Positions 15,508 through 22,304 of a DNA stretch of 35,246 nt are shown one piece after another. The stretch lies in the NCBI GenBank assembly GCA_903929485.1, contig CAIYUY010000163.1, positions 1-35,246 on the forward strand, read 5' to 3'. Position numbers and translations under genes: made by a program. The stretch comes from an uncultured Desulfuromonadales bacterium. GTDB taxonomy: Bacteria > Desulfobacterota > Desulfuromonadia > Geobacterales > CAIOGM01. The number at the start of each line of letters is the position of its first letter. Within the stretch, counting starts at the first letter, position 1. The notes below the pieces were generated by a model. The model was not told where the DNA came from. It worked only from the letters and a program-made list of their open reading frames with translations, and searched no databases.

Positions 15508-17862
15508 TTACCGGCGCGGTGTGATATAGGCCTGCGCCTTTAACTTGGTGGCTGAATCCACGCCGCTCAGGTTCTGAATCGTGGCGTAAACCGTATTGTT
15601 GTTCGGATTTCCATCATCCAAAAAGTCAATGGTGTCGTAGAGGAGCCGCTTGATGTACACATCGTTGTGAGCCCAGGAACCGCCATCGGCCTGGAGCAGT
15701 TTCAGATTGAAGGCTCCCCCCATGATCTTGGAGCCATGCGTGACCCCGCCAATGACGCGCTGCCAGTTAACGGTTCCGGTGGCGAAGTTCTGCTGAGTCG
15801 GATCGGAAGTCGTAAAGAAGTACGGATAGATATCCTTGTTGTAATAGATCCCCATGGCGCTCAGTTGCGTGGCGATTACCGACATGGCCGCCTTGTAACC
15901 ATCTTTCTGGTTCTGCAGGAATGAGCCGTTGAAGCTGCCGCTGTCATGACAGTAGGTGGCGAAACAGGTGCTGCTGGTAATCGCCTTGATGCTCCCCTGA
16001 CTGGACGATACCGGCGAGAAGAGATGCTTGCGGGCGGAACCGGCCATGTGACACTCGACACAAGGTCCGGTGAAGCTGTCACCCAGGCTTGGATGGGCGA
16101 AGTTGATGGAGCGGTAACTGCTCCAGGAACGGTATTCATAGCCGATCTTGAAGCTCGTGCCGGAAACAGCCTCCTGGTAGAGGAGTCCGGCCGCCCCCAT
16201 GTAGTGTGGGTTGATGAAAGGGACATTCTGCCAAAAACTCCCCGTCGCGCCGACAATTCCCTCCAGGTCGGTTATGTTCGAGCCGGCGCTCTTCCCCGTG
16301 TGGCAGGTGATGCAGATATTGGAATCACCACTGTCCGGGTAGACCTTTCTCCGGATATTTTTCTTGGATTTGAGTGATGAGTAGCCGTAATAGCCGTAGA
16401 CGTTGTACTGGGAACCATCGCCATAGGTATCCACCCCGACCACCCGCCGGTTGTAGGTCGTCCCCGAGTTGGGGTCTTCAAAGGAATTGAACGGAGTGTA
16501 GTGACAAGCCGAGCAGGCGATCATCTCCCGGGAACCGCTCGCCGGCGCGAAAGGGGCGATGTTGCTGAAGTTGCTTGAAACGTACTGGATATAGCCGGTG
16601 GTGGTGTGGCAGCGGACACAATCGTTACCGGTGCTGGTGGCGGGAGTAGCCGGGGCCGCGCTCCCCATGCTCTTGAACTGGTAAGTCACCCAGGTGGGAG
16701 AAGTGGGGTTCCCCTTGCCGGACGCAGCCCAATCGGTGTTGGCGGATAAGACGTCGAAGGTGACATTACCGCTCACATCCAGGGACTGATGGCAGTTGAC
16801 GCATTGGGTGTTGGGGTTAACATACTGGGCCGACGTGGTGGAGTTGGCAAAGTGCGGGGTTGGAAGATTCCCGTTGAAAAGGGTTGAATGGGGATCGTGG
16901 CACTCAACGCACCTGCTGCCGCCGGTGTAGGCGGTGTGAAACGGGAAACCGGCCGGCGGCCAGGAAAGGCTGACGCTGTTGCCGGGAACGTGACAGGTGG
17001 AGCACGCGGTTACCGGCTGACGACCCACAACGGAGGAGCGCGGCGGCAAGATCGAACCGTTAGGATAAATATGTCCGCCCGGATAATCAGGATACTGATC
17101 TTTAGTCCCCAGATGACATCTCTGGCAACTGGGCCCTTGGGGCTTGAGGTTATGATTTGACAAGTCGTACGCGGCGACGACCAATGGCGAACGGGCCGTG
17201 TGACAGGTCTTGCAATATGCGGAGTCGGGACTGTAGGGGATGGTTACCGTGACCGAAGTCATGTTCACCGGACTGCTGACCCCTCCCGCCGTGGCGACCA
17301 GTGAGACGGAATAGACCCCGGCGCTGTCGGCATAGAACCCGGTTATCTGGCTGTCGGGAGCCGTCAGGTGTGCATTGGAGTCATTCACCGACCAGTGATA
17401 GGTGAAGACGAGTCCGGAAATCACCGGAAAACTTGTGGCGGAACCCGCGAGATTAACCTGGTGAGCAATCCCCACTCCGCTGAGGTTCTGGGAGGGACCC
17501 GCGACCGCGGTCACCGTTGTGGGAACGGTTTGGGGGCCGAAGACCACCGTCAGGCTCAGGGTTGGTGCGCCGGCTTTAGGGGTGACCCTAAAGCTGCCGT
17601 CAGCCGCCAGCGCGGAAACATCGGCGTTAATGGCGGGCGCTATGGACACCGACTTTACCACGTTTCCGGCGTTTGGTTTGGTTTTGAAGGTCATGTAGGT
17701 ACTGGGCGTTGTGACTAATGCATACGTAGCGTATCCCTGATCAGGAGACGGCAAAATACCGCCACCAACAACAGCTCGGTTAAAGTTGATTCGGTAGGTA
17801 GTGGCCATGACGACGCTGGGGAGGAGGAGCAACAAGAGTACCAGTGAAATTTTTTTAACCAT
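15508..17862 (-). CDS. Large secreted multiheme c-type cytochrome (784 aa, 9-10 hemes)
   Basis: Start chosen at ATG 17862 (AAAGGAG ribosome site, signal peptide 1-20, VVMA|TT). Two N-terminal beta-rich domains (about 22-110 and 112-210) precede the heme part. CX2CH sites have first Cys at 217, 246, 287, 318, 354, 415, 450, 517 and 601, and a tenth, CFATYCH (CX4CH), is at 633. The C-terminal 145 residues are heme-free and carry GSWAHNDVYIKRLLYDTIDFLDD, a motif also seen in degenerate form at the end of the 813-aa protein (GSWWLHG..LLFDSLD). It is the most diverged of the three large paralogues: the beta domains keep the layout but little sequence. Likely secreted or surface-exposed; role in extracellular electron transfer is inferred. 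Confidence 0.9.
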   Translation of the reverse strand: MVKKISLVLLLLLLPSVVMATTYRINFNRAVVGGGILPSPDQGYATYALVTTPSTYMTFKTKPNAGNVVKSVSIAPAINADVSALAADGSFRVTPKAGAPTLSLTVVFGPQTVPTTVTAVAGPSQNLSGVGIAHQVNLAGSATSFPVISGLVFTYHWSVNDSNAHLTAPDSQITGFYADSAGVYSVSLVATAGGVSSPVNMTSVTVTIPYSPDSAYCKTCHTARSPLVVAAYDLSNHNLKPQGPSCQRCHLGTKDQYPDYPGGHIYPNGSILPPRSSVVGRQPVTACSTCHVPGNSVSLSWPPAGFPFHTAYTGGSRCVECHDPHSTLFNGNLPTPHFANSTTSAQYVNPNTQCVNCHQSLDVSGNVTFDVLSANTDWAASGKGNPTSPTWVTYQFKSMGSAAPATPATSTGNDCVRCHTTTGYIQYVSSNFSNIAPFAPASGSREMIACSACHYTPFNSFEDPNSGTTYNRRVVGVDTYGDGSQYNVYGYYGYSSLKSKKNIRRKVYPDSGDSNICITCHTGKSAGSNITDLEGIVGATGSFWQNVPFINPHYMGAAGLLYQEAVSGTSFKIGYEYRSWSSYRSINFAHPSLGDSFTGPCVECHMAGSARKHLFSPVSSSQGSIKAITSSTCFATYCHDSGSFNGSFLQNQKDGYKAAMSVIATQLSAMGIYYNKDIYPYFFTTSDPTQQNFATGTVNWQRVIGGVTHGSKIMGGAFNLKLLQADGGSWAHNDVYIKRLLYDTIDFLDDGNPNNNTVYATIQNLSGVDSATKLKAQAYITPRR

Positions 17863-17932
17863 TGATCTTCTCCTTTGTGGCACTAGAATGGATTTATCCC
17901 TAAACGGAAGAGACGGTGTCGAGGCGGAAATC

Positions 17933-17941
17933 CTCCTTTTT
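17933..17941 (-). promoter_or_regulatory. Extra SD-like AAAAGGAGG in the 784-aa cytochrome leader
   Basis: This perfect ribosome-site-like run lies 71 nt before the true start (which has its own AAAGGAG), with no start codon at a usable distance. It has the same placement as in two other cytochrome leaders. Confidence 0.45.
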
Positions 17942-18018
17942 ATGTTATTTTCATACTGCATAAAAGTGACCCGACATGGTTCCGAAAGATCAGATGAGTG
18001 GAGGACGACATGATACCT

Positions 18019-18036
18019 ATGCAAGATTAATGCCGA
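18019..18036 (-). promoter_or_regulatory. Sigma-54-type promoter (784-aa cytochrome)
   Basis: Minus strand CGGCATTAATCTTGCAT: GG at 18034-18033, ten bases, GC at 18022-18021. It fits TGGCAC-N5-TTGCA at all but two positions. Predicted leader about 147 nt. The 260 nt between it and the previous terminator hold no gene. Confidence 0.75.
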
Positions 18037-18297
18037 TACATAGAAAAAAACAGATCCAACCACTCAAACCCTCCATCATAAGCGAACCATCGCTCGGAGA
18101 GCGGGAAAAAGCGCTGCGACATGATGAAAAACAACATGTCAGGATTCCCACCGGATTAACTCCGTTTTCAGGGAAATTTTCCACGCCCCCGGAGAAAAAA
18201 CTTTGTTTCCGAATGACGCCATTTCACGGCATGAAATCAAAGGTACCGCCATCTCGCCAGACGAGCCGGTGAAAGGAGTGTTCAGAAAAGCAGCCAT

Positions 18298-18326
18298 AAA
18301 AAAACCCCGCCTCTTGCGAGGCGGGG
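18298..18326 (-). terminator. Rho-independent terminator after the 813-aa cytochrome gene
   Basis: Perfect 9-bp stem CCCCGCCTC (18305-18313) / GAGGCGGGG (18318-18326) with loop TTGC, then seven T on the minus strand (18304-18298). Confidence 0.93.
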
Positions 18327-18355
18327 CATGTTCAAGGATGAACCCTGACGATCAG

Positions 18356-20797
18356 TTAGTAGGGGAACGGTCGAGTGCTGCCGGCGTTACCGAACCAGGT
18401 CAGGGTTCTGCTCACCTGACTAACCGTCAGATAGGTGGGATTGGCTGCCTGGAAGGCGACCAGGTCGGCCACTGAACCGGTGATATGGCCATGCAACGCC
18501 ACGTCCAGGGAGTCAAAGAGAAGCTGTTGTGACTGGAGCGGCCCATGAAGCCACCATGAACCGGTAAGAGTACTGTTCAGGAGCGCGCCCTGGTACAGGC
18601 TGCGGTTATCGTACCTGAAATCGCCGGATAAAGCGGAGGATCCGACATAGAATCGCACGGGGTTGGTGGCGCCGGCCGCCAGACTCTTGTCGGCTGCGTA
18701 CCCAAGGTTAACCCGCAGGACGCGCTTGACCGAAGACTGGGCGCCAAAAGCCCCCGCCTTGGAGAGTGCAAGAGATGCGTTGCCAAAGGGAATAAAACTA
18801 TTCTGAGGATGGCACTTTTCGCAGGTTGTTTTCGTCATCTCGGTGGTGGAACTGCTCCAGTTCTTCCAGGCGGCAAAGGTATGCCCCCCCTTGCTGCTGC
18901 TCTTATCCGCGCTCAGATGACAACCGGCGCAGGGTCCACCGGTGCCGGTGTCCGGATAACCGGGAAGAACCGAACCGATCTTGTTGTGAGTACCAAGGTC
19001 GTAGACCATGCCGGCGAATTTATAGACAAACCCGCTGTTGGTGAGTACCGGTACTACCGCGATGGTAGTGCCGTGACTCCCCACCGCGCCGATATTGGCG
19101 CGAACCACTGAGTAGCTGGAGAAGGTGTTCAGCTGTTTCACCAGGTTTCCGGAAATCTGGGTCTTGCTCTTGCCGCCATGGCTATGGCAAGAGACGCAAA
19201 CGTCGGATTTACCAAGGCTTGAGACTGAAAAAGTGGGGAGAACGAACTTACCGACTGTTCCCGACCGCTGGTTGGAGGCGGTGGAGTAACCGAGATAAGG
19301 GGTCCAGGGAGCAACGGTCCGGACGGTCCCTACCGTATCGGTGTGGCAAGCGCCACAAGCCAAAACTTCCTTGGCCTTATCCGTGGTCGGATCCTGCCAG
19401 GCAGTGACCGTGACATAATTGGAGGTTACAAAGTTGACAAAGCCGGTCTTGGTGTGGCAGCGGACACACTCCATCCGGCCGGCAACCGGATTGTTATTGG
19501 AAAGATTGTTCTGGTAATTCAGACCGGAGTCGGCGGAAACCCCCATGGAGCCCATGCCGTTGGGAGCTAGCGCGGCTGTTCCCGTCCAGACCATATGGGT
19601 AGTGGAGGTATTGGCGTGGGCATTATCTTTCCACTGAGTCAGCTGCATGGTCAGGTCGCCATGTGGCTCATGACAGCCGGAACAGCTGTTATTGGGAGTG
19701 AAATACTGAGCATTGCGGTTCGGCCCGGCGGTATAGGCCGCGAAGGCGGGATTGTTCCAGTTGCCGGGAACGTTGGCGACGGCATAATGATTCGCTCTCT
19801 GAATCCCCACCGGGGGAGTATCCGATTGACCGCTGTGGCAGTTGAGACAGGAGACGCCGGCCAGGGTTGAGTGGGGGTTATGGCATTCGACGCACTTGAC
19901 ACCGGTCTGGAGGGTAACGGGATTGGTGTAATAGGTCGTACTCTTGTGTTTGGAACTGTTCCAGGCAATTCCCTGGGGAGTGGCGGAGTGACAGGTGTAG
20001 CAGACCGCATGATCCTTGTTTCCCATGTACGCGTTGGCAAGATCCGACTGATGACAGCCGTCGCAGCTGGAGATTGCGCTGTTGATATGCGGTGACGAAT
20101 TATACAGGGAAACGATGAGCGGATCCCGTCCGTTATGGCACGCAATGCAGACGGTTGAGGAACCCAACCCGGGGGCTAGAAACGTGGCCATGACCGAGTA
20201 GGGAGCGCTGGGAACACCGGCCACGGTAACGACCAGAGAGAGGGTATAGACACCATAGGCATCCACATACAGTTGGGCAGTGGGAGTGGTGATTCCGGTA
20301 AGGTGTGCGCCGGTGGCGGGATATACCGACCAGGCATACGTTACGGGGGTGCTGGGGCTTCCTACCGGACTCACGGTATAGGAACTGGTAAAGCTCGCTG
20401 CATTGGCGATGCCGAGCCCTTGCACATTAAGGTTTGCGGGGAGAACAGAAGGAGAGACAATTCCCGGCGCCAGAGACAAGGTAACAGTGACAGTGCTGTC
20501 GGCGGTCACGTTAGAGACAGAAAAGGTACCGTCAGCCGCAACGGCCGTGGCGATCGCCCCACCCGTAACGGAAGGAGGGTTCACAACCGCGTAGCCGAAA
20601 TTTTTCGATACCTTGAAGTTCGCGGTACCGGTAGTGCCGACGACTTTCGCGTAGCCCATACCGGTGTTGGGGACAGGTGTCACCGAACCGGAGGTAGCGG
20701 GGCTCGCCTTGTAGTAGAGTTTATACGTCGTTGCCGCCAACACCATGGTCGGCAGCAGGAGCATCATCATGACAACCAATGCGATTCTTTTCAACAT
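18356..20797 (-). CDS. Large secreted 11-heme c-type cytochrome (813 aa)
   Basis: Start chosen at ATG 20797: AAAGGAGACGC precedes it, as in the 985-aa gene, and a signal peptide follows (1-21, MVLA|AT). Beta-rich domain 22-110, Ig/PKD-like domain 111-208 (PVGSPSTPVTYAWSV), then 11 CX2CH sites with first Cys at 217, 245, 266, 302, 317, 372, 444, 481, 534, 623 and 659. The last 150 residues are heme-free. The N-terminal 260 residues align closely with the 985-aa protein, and several sites are followed by CHNPH or CHEPH, giving extra His as distal ligands. I see no clear promoter of its own; it may depend on read-through from the tetraheme gene. Likely surface or extracellular electron carrier. 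Confidence 0.92.
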   Translation of the reverse strand: MLKRIALVVMMMLLLPTMVLAATTYKLYYKASPATSGSVTPVPNTGMGYAKVVGTTGTANFKVSKNFGYAVVNPPSVTGGAIATAVAADGTFSVSNVTADSTVTVTLSLAPGIVSPSVLPANLNVQGLGIANAASFTSSYTVSPVGSPSTPVTYAWSVYPATGAHLTGITTPTAQLYVDAYGVYTLSLVVTVAGVPSAPYSVMATFLAPGLGSSTVCIACHNGRDPLIVSLYNSSPHINSAISSCDGCHQSDLANAYMGNKDHAVCYTCHSATPQGIAWNSSKHKSTTYYTNPVTLQTGVKCVECHNPHSTLAGVSCLNCHSGQSDTPPVGIQRANHYAVANVPGNWNNPAFAAYTAGPNRNAQYFTPNNSCSGCHEPHGDLTMQLTQWKDNAHANTSTTHMVWTGTAALAPNGMGSMGVSADSGLNYQNNLSNNNPVAGRMECVRCHTKTGFVNFVTSNYVTVTAWQDPTTDKAKEVLACGACHTDTVGTVRTVAPWTPYLGYSTASNQRSGTVGKFVLPTFSVSSLGKSDVCVSCHSHGGKSKTQISGNLVKQLNTFSSYSVVRANIGAVGSHGTTIAVVPVLTNSGFVYKFAGMVYDLGTHNKIGSVLPGYPDTGTGGPCAGCHLSADKSSSKGGHTFAAWKNWSSSTTEMTKTTCEKCHPQNSFIPFGNASLALSKAGAFGAQSSVKRVLRVNLGYAADKSLAAGATNPVRFYVGSSALSGDFRYDNRSLYQGALLNSTLTGSWWLHGPLQSQQLLFDSLDVALHGHITGSVADLVAFQAANPTYLTVSQVSRTLTWFGNAGSTRPFPY

Positions 20798-20892
20798 ACG
20801 TGGCGTCTCCTTTATACGTTGGGATAACTCATCAAAAGTATCCACCCCTGACCGATTTCCTTCTTGCACCAATAAACGTCAATTAATCATGT

Positions 20893-20924
20893 AAAAAAAC
20901 GGCCTTCCTTTTCAGGGAGGCCGT
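20893..20924 (-). terminator. Rho-independent terminator after the tetraheme gene
   Basis: Stem ACGGCCT (20899-20905) / AGGCCGT (20918-20924), partly extended inward, followed on the minus strand by seven T (20899-20893). Confidence 0.85.
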
Positions 20925-20952
20925 ATTCCAAGTTAGACAATTTAACTGATGA

Positions 20953-21798
20953 TTAGAAGGTACCAGCCTGGGCGTGACAGGTGACACAAAGAGCCGAACC
21001 TGCCTGGGGGGCCAGGGTAAAGTAGAACTGCGCGGTACCGGTCCCCGGGCCTTCGCTGGCGGGGGTCAGTTTGTTGTGAACATCGTGGCAGGTGGCGCAG
21101 GTCATGTACCCTGTGGAGCCATCACCCATGGTGTCATACAACCTGTTGGCGACGGTGATCGTCGTGCCGGCGTTAACATACTTTTTATCGGGAAGACCTG
21201 TCTGGAACTCACCCAGAGTTTTGGTTGCATCGGTAAGGAACTGTTTGAAGTCGAAGCCGATAGGGTGGTTGCGAGCCATGCTGAAAGTACCGACGCCTGC
21301 CGCGCCGATGCCGATATTGTTCCCGCCGAAATCATTAGCGCCGCCGATCTTGACGCTCCCCTTATTATCGGTGAAGGCCGCCACGCCGGTGGCGGGCTGG
21401 TAGTAGGAATCCACGGCGATAACACCGTCATGGCAGCTCATGCAAAGACGGCTCGGTCCGATGAGGGTATCATCGGCGCGCAGACCATCCGTGCGTGCGT
21501 TGAAAACTGGGTTGGCGTAGGCATCGTAGTAGTTGAGGTCAACGGCGTGGGCCCAGAGGGGAGTATACTCGGGCGCATTGGGAATTCCCGCCAGCATGTC
21601 GGGGGTGAGCGAATGATGCGGAGTGTGGCAGCCGGCGCAGATACGGGTCTCGCTGGGGTGGAGGGTGGACCCTTTGCCATTCAGATAATTTCCGATGTCA
21701 TGGGACGTGCCGAGGATGCCCGGGCCGGCGAGTGCGGCAGTGGCGCTCAAGGCGGTGATTGCTACGATGGTGATGAGACTGGTCAACTTGCTTTTCAT
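20953..21798 (-). CDS. Secreted tetraheme c-type cytochrome
   Basis: 281 aa; ATG 21798 with AAAGGAG. Signal peptide 1-24 (ALA|G). Four CX2CH sites at 54, 119, 234 and 271 in the arrangement SHD..CAGCHTPHH, LCMSCHDG, NHPIGFDF, CATCHDVHN, LCVTCH. The mature part has seven further His besides the four in the motifs, enough for bis-His ligation. The same four-heme layout makes up the first 220 residues of the 594-aa cytochrome (SPHN..CIFCHTPHH, LCLSCHDG, THPISM, CTACHNAHN, LCTACH), so the two share an ancestor. Length and four hemes recall the filament-forming OmcE type of Geobacter, but I could not compare sequences. Monocistronic by its own -24/-12 promoter and terminator. Confidence 0.92.
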   Translation of the reverse strand: MKSKLTSLITIVAITALSATAALAGPGILGTSHDIGNYLNGKGSTLHPSETRICAGCHTPHHSLTPDMLAGIPNAPEYTPLWAHAVDLNYYDAYANPVFNARTDGLRADDTLIGPSRLCMSCHDGVIAVDSYYQPATGVAAFTDNKGSVKIGGANDFGGNNIGIGAAGVGTFSMARNHPIGFDFKQFLTDATKTLGEFQTGLPDKKYVNAGTTITVANRLYDTMGDGSTGYMTCATCHDVHNKLTPASEGPGTGTAQFYFTLAPQAGSALCVTCHAQAGTF

Positions 21799-21946
21799 CG
21801 AGTTTCTCCTTTCAATGGTGTTTTACCGACTGGGTTCATGACGACTCTACATAACTTAAAATCGCTGCCGTACATCTCCTTTCCGCTTTTTATGCGCTGG
21901 TTTTATGTCTGCACTCCTTGGGATCATGGTCATGCCGCCAACGTTT
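21799..21946 (-). promoter_or_regulatory. Long 5' leader of the tetraheme cytochrome
   Basis: About 149 nt from predicted start of transcription to ATG. It contains AAGCGGAAAGGAG (21876-21888), the same 13-mer as in the 985-aa gene leader, 78 nt before the start codon. Confidence 0.55.
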
Positions 21947-21956
21947 TGTTGATTCA

Positions 21957-21974
21957 ATGCACTTTTGATGCCGG
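21957..21974 (-). promoter_or_regulatory. Sigma-54-type promoter (tetraheme cytochrome)
   Basis: Minus strand CCGGCATCAAAAGTGCAT: GG at 21972-21971, ten bases, GC at 21960-21959. The -12 part is GTGC rather than TTGC, so this is the weakest of the four on the -12 side. Confidence 0.65.
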
Positions 21975-22304
21975 TTATTCATAAAAACTGGAAATATTCC
22001 AATTCGCGATTAATCCTCGCTTTTCCACCGGCGCCCTCCCCCATATCATTTCACCAACCAACTGAAATTGTTGATTTTTACGAGGTATCCCCGCCATATA
22101 CCAGCTGCGGGGAGCCAATCCGCCACGTACCGACGGCAGAATTGTTTGGCAATATAACAGTTATATAGCGATACTGCTAGTTACAAATTGCGTCAAAGCA
22201 CGGATTATTATTCAGCCGGCCTCCCCACCCTCAGAAGACCGCCAAATGACTTGACCACCTAGCGAATTGACGGAGTCCGCCCCGTGGAATAGGGCTCGTC
22301 TACC
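21975..22304. other. Intergenic region with palindromes
   Basis: No gene is visible in these 330 nt. It is AT-richer than its surroundings and holds a perfect palindrome ATATAACAGTTATAT (22152-22166) and a stem TCCCCGC / GCGGGGA (22088-22094 / 22107-22113, 12-nt loop). Both lie 115-210 bp upstream of the tetraheme -24/-12 promoter and could be activator sites. No terminator with a T-run is seen after the 594-aa cytochrome gene. Confidence 0.5.

Noticed and set aside
21799-21875. Upstream ORF of about 25 codons (MYGSDFKLC...) ending at the tetraheme ATG
   Set aside because: Its AAAGGAG lies directly against the ATG with no spacing, and no matching ORF exists in the other leaders that have the same element.
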